Source: Cutibacterium sp. (GTDB lineage Bacteria > Actinomycetota > Actinomycetes > Propionibacteriales > Propionibacteriaceae). Taken from it: 64,000 nucleotides of DNA. Made by a program: the position numbers and the translations under genes. The notes below the pieces were generated by a model. It saw only the letters and a program-made list of their open reading frames with translations, was not told the DNA's origin and ran no database searches. The DNA is taken from NCBI RefSeq assembly GCF_030525615.1, contig NZ_JAUNEJ010000001.1, positions 186,001 to 250,000 of the forward strand, given 5' to 3'. Shown here one piece after another: positions 28,940 through 36,580 of this stretch (position 1 is the first letter of the stretch; each line of letters begins with the position of its first letter).

Positions 28940-29856
28940 GCGTCCTGCTAGTACCTGATGGTCTTGACGGAGAGAGAGTTGACGTCGCCGCCGCTCGGAT
29001 GAGCGGGGTGTCCCGATCCCGGATCGCTGGTCTCATCGAGGAAGGGTTGGTCTTTCTCGATGGGCAGAAGGTGTCCCGCGCCTCTATTCGCGTCGCTATG
29101 GGGCAGATGCTCGACGTCGACCTCTCGGACCCCGTTGCCACCCCGGCAATCACCCCTCAGATTGTCGAGGGAATGAGAATCGTTCATGATGACTCTGACG
29201 TCGTCGTCGTCGACAAGCCGGCTGGAGTAGCGGCTCATCCGTCGCTGGGGTGGGAAGGCCCCAGCGTCGTTGAACATCTGGCTGCTGCTGGATTCGCCAT
29301 TTCCACGAGCGGGGCACCGGAGCGCCAGGGCATAGTACAGCGACTCGACGTCGGGACCTCCGGTCTCATGGTGGTCGCCAAGAGCGAACACGCCTATACC
29401 TTGTTGAAACAGGCGTTCCGAGACCGAACCGTTGACAAGGTGTACCTCGCCTTGGTCCAGGGCCATCCGGATCCTTTCACAGGAACGATCGATGCCCCCA
29501 TCGGACGCGATCATCGGCACGATTGGAAGATGGCAATTGTTGATGGTGGGCGTCACTCTGTCACCCATTACGAGACGATCGAGGCCTTCCGTCACGCAAC
29601 CTTGCTCAAAGTACATCTTGAAACAGGCCGAACCCACCAGATTCGGGTTCATATGGCGGCTGTTAAACATCCCTGTTGTGGGGATCCGCTTTACGGGTGT
29701 GATCCATTGCTGGCCAAGGAACTGGGGCTTGAGAGGCAGTGGTTACATGCGGCGGAATTGTCCTTCACCCATCCTGGCAGTGGCGAATGGGTGACTTTCC
29801 ACTCGGACCCGCCGGAAGATCTTCAGCACGCGCTGAATGTTGTGCGGCAAAGCTGA
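28936..29856 (+). CDS. rluD: RluA-family 23S rRNA pseudouridine synthase (RluD-like)
   Basis: The product is 306 residues. An N-terminal S4 RNA-binding domain (about 1-70) precedes the catalytic domain with the [14 protein letters not shown] motif, whose aspartate is the nucleophile, and [11 protein letters not shown]. It isomerises uridine in large-subunit rRNA; RluD is the likely assignment because lspA-rluD linkage is widespread, but other RluA-type targets are possible. The GTG at 28936 overlaps the lspA stop. Confidence 0.88.
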   Translation: MSVLLVPDGLDGERVDVAAARMSGVSRSRIAGLIEEGLVFLDGQKVSRASIRVAMGQMLDVDLSDPVATPAITPQIVEGMRIVHDDSDVVVVDKPAGVAAHPSLGWEGPSVVEHLAAAGFAISTSGAPERQGIVQRLDVGTSGLMVVAKSEHAYTLLKQAFRDRTVDKVYLALVQGHPDPFTGTIDAPIGRDHRHDWKMAIVDGGRHSVTHYETIEAFRHATLLKVHLETGRTHQIRVHMAAVKHPCCGDPLYGCDPLLAKELGLERQWLHAAELSFTHPGSGEWVTFHSDPPEDLQHALNVVRQS

Positions 29857-29857
29857 A

Positions 29858-29881
29858 CACGGATGGCTCTGGTCATCCGTG
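29858..29881 (+). terminator. Hairpin directly after rluD
   Basis: CACGGATG and CATCCGTG form a perfect 8-bp stem around GCTCTGGT, starting two bases after the rluD stop. No T-run follows. It probably ends or attenuates the dksA-like/lspA/rluD transcript before pyk. Confidence 0.5.
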
Positions 29882-29967
29882 CATCATTGGTGAACGTCTC
29901 ATGTGCATCCGGCGCTGAGAGGCTCCCCGAGTCGGGTTTCAATGATGTCGGGCGGTATCGTGGGAGC

Positions 29968-31401
29968 GTGCGTAGAGCTAAAATTGTGAACACCCTTGGA
30001 CCCGCTGTGTCCAACCATGACGCCATGAAGGAGCTCATGGAGGCTGGCATGAATATCGCTCGCCTCAATATGAGCCACGGCGATTACTCTGAGCACCAAG
30101 GTCGTCTTGACCTGGTTCGCTCGGTTTCGAAAGAACTCGGGCTTAACGTAGCGGCTTTGGCTGACTTGCAGGGTCCGAAGATCCGTACTGGTCTGTTCGA
30201 AAAGCCCGACGGAGAATCGAACGGCAAAATTGATCTCAAGGTTGGTGACAAATTCACCATCACCACCGATGACATTCTGGGCAACCAGGAGCGTGTCTCC
30301 ACCACTTTCAAGGGCTTGCCCAAGGACTGCAAGGCCGGAGACGTCATCCTCATCGACGATGGTAAGACGGTCCTGCAGGTTGACTCAGTCAGCGGCAACG
30401 ACGTCAACTGCCATTGCACTGTCGCCGGCCCGGTCGGGGATCACAAGGGTATTAACCTGCCCGGTGTCGCCGTGTCTATCCCGGCCCTGACCGAGAAGGA
30501 TGAGGACAACCTGCGCTGGGCCCTCAAGGCTGGCATCGACTTGGTAGCCCTGTCTTTCGTGCGCCATGGCTCAGACATCGACCGGGTCCACGAAATCATG
30601 GACGAGGAAGGACGCACCGTCCCGGTCATTGCCAAACTCGAGAAGCCGCAGGCCATCGAGAACCTCGACGAGATCATTGACGCCTTCGACGCCGTCATGG
30701 TTGCCCGTGGCGACATGGCAGTTGAGTGCCCGCTTGAAGAGGTCCCGCTGATCCAGAAGCAGATCATCGAGAAGGCACGCCTGCAGGCCAAGCCCGTCAT
30801 CGTGGCTACCCAGATGCTTGAGTCTATGATCCATGCCCCCCGTCCGACCCGGGCCGAGGCCGCTGACGTGGCCAACGCCATCCTGGACGGTGCCGACGGT
30901 GTCATGACGTCCGCTGAGACCAGCGTCGGCGATTTCCCGGGTGAGACCGTCCGAACCATGGCCAAGATTGTCGAGTCCACTGAGGCGCACGGCTTGGACA
31001 AGATCTCCAAGATCGACTGGGACCCGCACACCACCAGCGGCATCATGTCGAAAGCTGCCGCCGAGATTGCCGAGCGTGCCGAGGCCAAGTTCATCGTGGC
31101 CTTCACCAAGTCTGGTGATACAGCCCGTCGTATCGCGCGTCTACGTCCGAGCACCCCGCTGATCGTCTTCACCCCTGATGAGACCACCACGAAGGATCTT
31201 GCATGGGTGTGGGGCGCTCACGCTGTTGTCACCCCGGCCTTCAAGACTGCTGAGGAGTTGTACCGCTGGGTGAACGCTTACCTGCGTGACAAGGGCTTCG
31301 TGCCTGTTGGTGACCGTGTCGTTGTGCTGTCCGGCTCCCCGCTGGACGTCCCGGGCAAGACCAACAATCTGCGCATTCTTCGTATCAAGGAAGACGACTG
31401 A
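29968..31401 (+). CDS. pyk: Pyruvate kinase
   Basis: The product is 477 residues, the usual actinobacterial length. Motifs include RRAKIVNTLGPA at the start, MNIARLNMSHG, MVARGDMAVECPLEEVP, and TQMLESMIHAPRPTRAEAAD in the substrate loop. It converts phosphoenolpyruvate and ADP to pyruvate and ATP in glycolysis. The GTG at 29968 begins at the conserved N-terminus; the purine-rich GGGAG just upstream is too close for a normal ribosome site, so a leaderless mRNA is plausible. A strong terminator follows. Confidence 0.95.
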   Translation: MRRAKIVNTLGPAVSNHDAMKELMEAGMNIARLNMSHGDYSEHQGRLDLVRSVSKELGLNVAALADLQGPKIRTGLFEKPDGESNGKIDLKVGDKFTITTDDILGNQERVSTTFKGLPKDCKAGDVILIDDGKTVLQVDSVSGNDVNCHCTVAGPVGDHKGINLPGVAVSIPALTEKDEDNLRWALKAGIDLVALSFVRHGSDIDRVHEIMDEEGRTVPVIAKLEKPQAIENLDEIIDAFDAVMVARGDMAVECPLEEVPLIQKQIIEKARLQAKPVIVATQMLESMIHAPRPTRAEAADVANAILDGADGVMTSAETSVGDFPGETVRTMAKIVESTEAHGLDKISKIDWDPHTTSGIMSKAAAEIAERAEAKFIVAFTKSGDTARRIARLRPSTPLIVFTPDETTTKDLAWVWGAHAVVTPAFKTAEELYRWVNAYLRDKGFVPVGDRVVVLSGSPLDVPGKTNNLRILRIKEDD

Positions 31402-31428
31402 CAGCGGCTGAGCCTCGCTTGTCGTCGC

Positions 31429-31469
31429 GTCCCCTGTCCCCTCCTAGGGGCGGGGGACGTCCCCTTTTT
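31429..31469 (+). terminator. Rho-independent terminator after pyk
   Basis: GTCCCC and CCCC on the left pair with GGGG and GGGGAC on the right (about 31429-31458), followed by GTCCCC and a five-T run at 31465-31469. It lies 28 bases after the pyk stop. Confidence 0.8.
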
Positions 31470-31540
31470 ATGGCGGGTTGAACGACGTCATCCTTGTCTG
31501 GGAAGTGGTCGATATGGCAGCACAGGGACTGAGGGAATCT

Positions 31541-31605
31541 TTGTTGGCGATGGATCCCGCCCGTCAGTGCCGAACCGAAGTGCACTTGACGCCTTGTGGA
31601 TACCG
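31541..31605 (+). promoter_or_regulatory. Candidate fluoride (crcB motif) riboswitch
   Basis: GGCG (31546-31549) and CGCC (31558-31561) are separated by eight bases starting with ATGG, the same geometry as the pseudoknot of known fluoride aptamers (GGCG-AUGnnnnn-CGCC). A stem CGTCAGTGC / GCACTTGACG follows, ending in the TGACG-CC region where the family has UGAUG-CC. The element lies in the leader of the fluC pair, where these riboswitches normally occur. The outer P1 pairing is not canonical (GGATCC with GGATACC further downstream), so this may be a divergent member. Confidence 0.55.
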
Positions 31606-31638
31606 GGTGTCGCGTAGTGGCTGGAAGGACTCCTCACC

Positions 31639-32070
31639 GTGGCAGTGACTTCGGGATTCCTAGATCGTCGTTCGGTACAGGCAGGGCTGGTTTTCCTGGG
31701 GGGATGTCTGGGAACCCTCATGCGAGACGGTATTGCTCACGCCTGGCCGACCTCAGCTAACGGAATGCCGTGGGCGACCTTGGCGACCAACCTTGTCGGG
31801 GCGTTCGTCCTGGCGGCTCTGCTCGAAATCCTCGCGGTTGCTGGTCCTGACGTGGGGATTCGTCGAGCTGTTCGACTTTGCTTCGGCACCGGCATGATGG
31901 GCGGGTTCACGACCTATTCCACCTTGGCAGTGGAGACGGGACAGCGAGCGATGTCCGGGCAGTGGCTGGCGGCCGTCAGTTATCTCCTTGGGAGCGTCAC
32001 GATGGGAGCCTTGCTGGCGTGGGTCATGATCTCCACAGTGCGTGCTGCAGTTCGCAGGAGGTCCTCATGA
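31639..32070 (+). CDS. fluC: Fluoride channel subunit (FluC/CrcB), first of pair
   Basis: The product is 143 residues with four hydrophobic helices. Fluc features are GGCLGTLMRDGI in the first half and GGFTTYSTLAVE, which holds the phenylalanine and polar-track residues. Fluc proteins are dual-topology dimers exporting fluoride; two adjacent genes usually encode an obligate heterodimer. The GTG at 31639 has GGAAGGA upstream. It overlaps the second gene by four bases and probably shares the upstream riboswitch. Confidence 0.9.
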   Translation: MAVTSGFLDRRSVQAGLVFLGGCLGTLMRDGIAHAWPTSANGMPWATLATNLVGAFVLAALLEILAVAGPDVGIRRAVRLCFGTGMMGGFTTYSTLAVETGQRAMSGQWLAAVSYLLGSVTMGALLAWVMISTVRAAVRRRSS

Positions 32071-32438
32071 CGATGCTGTGCATTTGTGTGGCTGGTGGCC
32101 TTGGCGCGGTCGTGCGGTTTTTGCTCGACACGCACATCAACTCTCGGTTCTCCTTCCCAGTACCGGTGGGGACCCTCGTCATCAACGTGCTGGGATCCTT
32201 GCTGCTGGGATTCGTCACTGCGGCAGCTCTCAACCATCTGGGATTCTCACACAATCTCGAAGGACCACTGGGAACAGGGTTTTGCGGCGGCTTCACAACG
32301 TTCAGTACGGCGTCAGTGGAGACGGTACGTACCGCGTCGAGCCGTGGTGTACACGTGGGAGTTCTGCATTGTTTAGGGATGGCACTTGCCGGAGTGCTGG
32401 CAGCGGTCCTGGGCCTGTACCTGGGATCACTGGCGTAA
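32067..32438 (+). CDS. fluC: Fluoride channel subunit (FluC/CrcB), second of pair
   Basis: The product is 123 residues with four helices. The motifs GGLGAVVRFLLD, NVLGSLLLGF and CGGFTTFSTASVE are closer to the standard Fluc consensus than those of the first subunit. AGGAGG (32056-32061) is five bases before the ATG at 32067, and the start overlaps the upstream stop. It likely forms a heterodimeric channel with the preceding protein. It ends shortly before a tRNA gene on the opposite strand. Confidence 0.92.
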   Translation: MTMLCICVAGGLGAVVRFLLDTHINSRFSFPVPVGTLVINVLGSLLLGFVTAAALNHLGFSHNLEGPLGTGFCGGFTTFSTASVETVRTASSRGVHVGVLHCLGMALAGVLAAVLGLYLGSLA

Positions 32439-32465
32439 AGGGACCACTTGAGGTAAAGCCGACGG

Positions 32466-32548
32466 TGCCCGAGAGGGGAGTCGAACCCCTACGCCCGCAA
32501 GGACAGCGCATTTTGAGTGCGCCGCGTCTACCATTCCGCCACTCGGGC
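32466..32548 (-). tRNA. tRNA-Leu (anticodon CAA)
   Basis: The acceptor stem GCCCGAG pairs with CTCGGGC. The anticodon stem GCGCA/TGCGC encloses the loop CTCAAAA, giving anticodon CAA (UUG codons). A long variable arm, as expected for leucine tRNA, and the T-loop GTTCGACTC are present. The discriminator base is A; the following bases read CCG, so CCA is not fully encoded and must be added post-transcriptionally. Confidence 0.96.
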
Positions 32549-32739
32549 CGGCTTGCCTATTGTGCCACAGTTGCGCCGAGATGCCGATTTTTCGGCTACG
32601 AAAGTGTTGGTGACGATCAACTATTGGGCCATTACTAAGGGGTATGCCGTGACGCTCAGGCATACATGCGTGTGCGGCAAGGCGTGTTAACCATTAAGAT
32701 TGAATCGAGTTGTCAACGATCGACATGCAAGGAACCACC

Positions 32740-33372
32740 GTGAGCAAGCCACAGGACACCACCCGGTCAACCTCTGATTTGGGGCTGGAGACGGAACATC
32801 CACGCGTCGTGGTGGCTGAGGACGAGGCCCTTATCCGCCTCGATCTGGTCGAGCTTCTCGAAGAGCACGGTTACGAGATCGTCGGTCAGGCCAGTGACGG
32901 CGAAGAAGCCGTCCGTCTCGCCAATGAGCTCGAACCCGACTTGGTCGTCATGGACGTCAAAATGCCGAAAATGGACGGCATCACCGCAGCTGACAAGATT
33001 GCCGAGGACCGTATTTGTGCCGTTGTCATGCTGACCGCGTTCTCCCAGCGTGACCTCATCAAGCGCGCCAAGGAAGCCGGGGCCATGGCATATGTCGTCA
33101 AGCCTTTTGATGCCTCGGACGTCATTCCTGCTATCGAAATCGCTATGGCCCGCTTCGCGGAGATCCGTGGCGTCGAAGACGAAGTCATGGACCTCGAGGA
33201 GCGTTTGGAATCGCGCAAGATCGTTGACCAAGCCAAGGGAATCCTGCAGACGAGCCTGGACCTCACCGAGCCAGAGGCCTTCCGGTGGATTCAGAAGACA
33301 GCCATGGATCTGCGCAAGTCGATGCGTGAAGTGGCTCAGGGAGTCATTGACCACGCGGAGAACGAGAAGTGA
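32740..33372 (+). CDS. pdtaR: ANTAR-domain response regulator (PdtaR-like)
   Basis: The product is 210 residues. A receiver domain (about 20-140) has the acidic pocket VVVAEDEALIRLD and the phospho-acceptor aspartate in LVVMDVKMPKMDG; a C-terminal ANTAR domain (about 150-208) contains QAKGILQTSLDLTEPEAFR. ANTAR regulators bind dual-hairpin RNA and prevent transcription termination; in mycobacteria PdtaR pairs with the kinase PdtaS, which is not in this window. The GTG at 32740 is preferred because AAGGA lies six bases upstream; an ATG at 32725 is an alternative. Confidence 0.88.
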   Translation: MSKPQDTTRSTSDLGLETEHPRVVVAEDEALIRLDLVELLEEHGYEIVGQASDGEEAVRLANELEPDLVVMDVKMPKMDGITAADKIAEDRICAVVMLTAFSQRDLIKRAKEAGAMAYVVKPFDASDVIPAIEIAMARFAEIRGVEDEVMDLEERLESRKIVDQAKGILQTSLDLTEPEAFRWIQKTAMDLRKSMREVAQGVIDHAENEK

Positions 33373-33390
33373 TGTCGGTATGTCACACCG

Positions 33391-33804
33391 TCAGATGATC
33401 TGACAGGTCATCCGTCCGACAGCACAGACGCGGCCCTCATCGTCAACAATCTCGACGGTGTGGGTCGTCGTGCGTCTACCGAGATGTACCGCCGTCGCAG
33501 TGGCAATGACGTGATGGCCGTGGGGCGGTCTCACGTGCGAGACCGACAACTCGGTGCCGACTGCGGAATGCTCGAAGGTGCGCGCGTGGGCCATGGCCGC
33601 CAGAGAGCCTGCCGTTTCCACGAGGACACCCGATCCGCCGCCGTGCCATAGACCGGTGGGCTGGGTGTTGCCATCGAGCGGCGCGGTGACGACACAGCGG
33701 GTGGGCGAAACCTCACGAACCTTGACGCCGATCTTGTCGTCAAGGGGGCTCACGAGCTCAGCGAGCCACTCGGGAAGAGGATGGTCCGGGATGGAATAGG
33801 TCAC
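33391..33804 (-). CDS. Hotdog-fold acyl-CoA thioesterase (PaaI/YbgC-like)
   Basis: The product is 137 residues. The single hotdog domain carries TGLWHGGGSGVLVETAGSLA, the family's substrate and catalytic helix region. Such enzymes hydrolyse acyl- or aroyl-CoA; a role in menaquinone synthesis (DHNA-CoA) or aromatic detoxification is possible but cannot be fixed from sequence. It is convergent with pdtaR (18-base gap) and divergent from polA, with about 70 bp between starts. Confidence 0.8.
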   Translation of the reverse strand: MTYSIPDHPLPEWLAELVSPLDDKIGVKVREVSPTRCVVTAPLDGNTQPTGLWHGGGSGVLVETAGSLAAMAHARTFEHSAVGTELSVSHVRPPHGHHVIATATAVHLGRRTTTHTVEIVDDEGRVCAVGRMTCQII

Positions 33805-33875
33805 AGGCGAATCATGCCACTGCCTGCTATAACGGGCGTGTAGTACTGTCCGTGGCGTCCTCTAGAGTCGAAGAT

Positions 33876-36548
33876 ATGAGCGAGACGACGCAGCCCACCC
33901 TCATGGTCCTTGACGGGCATTCCATGGCCTTCCGGGCCTTCTACGCCTTGCCAATGGAGAAGTTCATCACCTCGACGGGCCAGCACACCAATGCGGTGCA
34001 TGGGTTTATCGCAATGCTCATCAAGTTGTTGCGTGACGAGGAACCTACCCACGTCGCGGTGGCGTGGGACTTGGCAGGCGGCACCTTCCGCACGGCGGAG
34101 TACTCCGAGTACAAGGCTGGACGTGCCGCCACTCCGCCAGAGTTTCCCGGCCAAATCGACCTCATCAAGGAAATCCTCGACGCTCTTCACATCGTTTATC
34201 TGTCCAAGGAGAACTACGAGGCCGACGACATCCTTGCAACCCTGTCTACCCGGGCGACCGCCGAGGGTTTCAAGACTCTGCTGGTTTCGGGGGATCGGGA
34301 CGCGATGCAGCTCGTCAACGACCAAGTGACGGTGCTCTATCCATACAAGGGCGTTTCTGAAATCGCCCGTATGACACCCGAGAGTGTCGAGGAGAAATAC
34401 CTTGTGCCCCCGGCTCGTTACCCGGAACTGGCAGCATTGGTAGGGGAGAGCGCTGACCATCTCCCCGGTGTTCCCGGTGTCGGCCCCAAGACGGCGATGA
34501 AATGGCTCAAGGCCTATGACGGTCTGGAAAACCTCATTCGCGAGGCTGACAGTGTTAAAGGCAAGGCTGGCCAGTCTTTCCGAGATCACCTTGGTGACGT
34601 CATCCGTAACCGCAAGCTCAACGCCTTGGTACGTGACCTGGACCTTGACATCACCCTGGCCGAGCTTGCTCGTCAGCCTTGGGACCCGAAGGCTACCCGC
34701 GCGCTCTTCGACGTCCTCGAATTCCGGAAGTTGTGGGACGATGTGCTTGCGTTGGAGTCGGACGCTGACGAGGTTGTTGAGACCGACGAGACCCTCGACG
34801 TTTCCGGTGCTGTGCTCACATCAGGCACTTTGGGAGACTGGCTTTCCAAGGTCGAAGGCCGGGTTGGTATAGACGTCACGGGTGCCTGGGGCAGCGGGTC
34901 AGGTGATGTCGAGGCTGTCGCACTGGGAGGCTCAGACGGCACAGCGGTGTGGTTTGACGTGGCCGACCTTGGACCGGATGATGAGAAGGCCTTCGCCGCA
35001 TGGTTGGCAGACGAGAGGCGCGCCAAGGCTATGCACTCGGCGAAAGGTCCCATCGAGGCATTGGCAGAGCGAGGCTGGGAGGTTGTCGGCCTGACATGTG
35101 ACACCGAGCTTGCCTCGTACCTGCTTCACCCAGATCGCCGTGTTCACAAATTTGCTGACGCGGTGCGTACTCACCTCAACGTCACCCTTGGGAAGACAGA
35201 GAACCAGTGCGACCAGGAAATGCTCGACTTTGGTGACGACCGTTCCGCTGAATCCATGGAGAGGGCAGTGGCTGTCACCATGTTGGCCGACGTCATGGAA
35301 AAGGAGGTCGAAGATCGGGGTGGAGGCAAGCTGCTCCATGACGTCGAGATGGGGGTGCAACGGTGCCTCATATCGATGGAGCGGGCCGGAATCGCCGTTG
35401 ACACCGACATTCTGGAGGAGCTGCGATCTGAATTTGACGAGCGTGTGACCCGTGCTCAGGAAGCTGCGTGGGAGGAGGCCGGCGAGAAGATCAACCTGTC
35501 TTCCCCCAAGCAGTTGCAGGCGGTGCTTTTCGACAAATTCGACATGCCGAAGACTCGACGCACCAAGTCGGGATACACCACCGACGCCGCTGCCCTGGCC
35601 GGATTGTACGAGAAGACTGAGCATCCTTTCTTGGCCCATTTGCTGGAGCACCGTGATGCCATCAAATTGCGTCAGACTGTTGACAGTCTGCTCAAGGAAG
35701 TTCGTGACGACGGTCGGGTCCACACCACGTATATGCAGACGATCGCAGCTACCGGGCGTCTGTCAAGCAAGGATCCGAACCTCCAGAACATCCCGATGCG
35801 GACCGAGGAGGGGCGTCGTATCCGGGAAGGATTCGTCGTCGGTGATGGGTACGAGGCCCTTATGAGTGCCGACTATTCCCAGATCGAGATGCGGATCATG
35901 GCTCACGTCTCGGGAGACCAATCTCTCATCGACGCGTTCCGATCCGGGCAGGACTTCCACACCGTGACGGCATCCCATGTTTTCGGGGTTGCTCCCGAGG
36001 ATGTCAGCGTCGCTCAACGTTCCAAGATTAAAGCTATGAATTACGGCCTGGCGTACGGGCTGAGTGCGTATGGCCTGTCCAATCAGCTCAAGGTCAGCGT
36101 CGGTGAGGCCAAGGCACTCATGGCCGACTATTTCAGTATGTTCGGGAAGGTTCACGAGTACTTGCAAGAAGTCGTCGACCAGGCTCGGCGACAGGGGTAC
36201 ACCGAGACCTTGCTGGGACGTCGGCGTTACCTGCCTGACCTCACGTCGACAAACCGTCAGCGTCGGGAAATGGCGGAACGGGCTGCCCTTAACGCACCCA
36301 TCCAGGGATCAGCCGCTGATCTCATCAAGCTGGCCATGCTCGCCACCGATGACAAGCTTGAGGAGGCTGGTCTGAGGAGCCGCGTCTTGTTACAGGTCCA
36401 TGACGAACTCATCCTCGAAGTCGCCAACGGTGAGGAGGAGAAGGTTCGCGAGATCGTCATCGACGCGATGGGTCACGCCATGGAGCTATCGGTGCCTCTA
36501 ACTGTGTCGATCGGGGTCGGACGATCTTGGTTCGACGCTGCGCACTGA
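33876..36548 (+). CDS. polA: DNA polymerase I
   Basis: The product is 890 residues. The N-terminal 5'-3' exonuclease (about 1-290) has VLDGHSMAFRAFYALP, NYEADDILATL and GVPGVGPKTAMKWL. The middle proofreading-like domain lacks the DxE metal-binding motif: the region reads VGIDVTGAWGSG, as is usual for actinobacterial PolA. The polymerase domain has TGRLSSKDPNLQNIP, motif A SADYSQIEMRIMAH, motif B RSKIKAMNYGLAYG and motif C LLQVHDELILEV. It functions in Okazaki fragment maturation and repair. The ATG at 33876 starts the conserved N-terminus; ribosome-site support is weak. Confidence 0.96.
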   Translation: MSETTQPTLMVLDGHSMAFRAFYALPMEKFITSTGQHTNAVHGFIAMLIKLLRDEEPTHVAVAWDLAGGTFRTAEYSEYKAGRAATPPEFPGQIDLIKEILDALHIVYLSKENYEADDILATLSTRATAEGFKTLLVSGDRDAMQLVNDQVTVLYPYKGVSEIARMTPESVEEKYLVPPARYPELAALVGESADHLPGVPGVGPKTAMKWLKAYDGLENLIREADSVKGKAGQSFRDHLGDVIRNRKLNALVRDLDLDITLAELARQPWDPKATRALFDVLEFRKLWDDVLALESDADEVVETDETLDVSGAVLTSGTLGDWLSKVEGRVGIDVTGAWGSGSGDVEAVALGGSDGTAVWFDVADLGPDDEKAFAAWLADERRAKAMHSAKGPIEALAERGWEVVGLTCDTELASYLLHPDRRVHKFADAVRTHLNVTLGKTENQCDQEMLDFGDDRSAESMERAVAVTMLADVMEKEVEDRGGGKLLHDVEMGVQRCLISMERAGIAVDTDILEELRSEFDERVTRAQEAAWEEAGEKINLSSPKQLQAVLFDKFDMPKTRRTKSGYTTDAAALAGLYEKTEHPFLAHLLEHRDAIKLRQTVDSLLKEVRDDGRVHTTYMQTIAATGRLSSKDPNLQNIPMRTEEGRRIREGFVVGDGYEALMSADYSQIEMRIMAHVSGDQSLIDAFRSGQDFHTVTASHVFGVAPEDVSVAQRSKIKAMNYGLAYGLSAYGLSNQLKVSVGEAKALMADYFSMFGKVHEYLQEVVDQARRQGYTETLLGRRRYLPDLTSTNRQRREMAERAALNAPIQGSAADLIKLAMLATDDKLEEAGLRSRVLLQVHDELILEVANGEEEKVREIVIDAMGHAMELSVPLTVSIGVGRSWFDAAH

Positions 36549-36580
36549 GGGCCACGCCAATAGTGAGTGAGAATCCCCGA

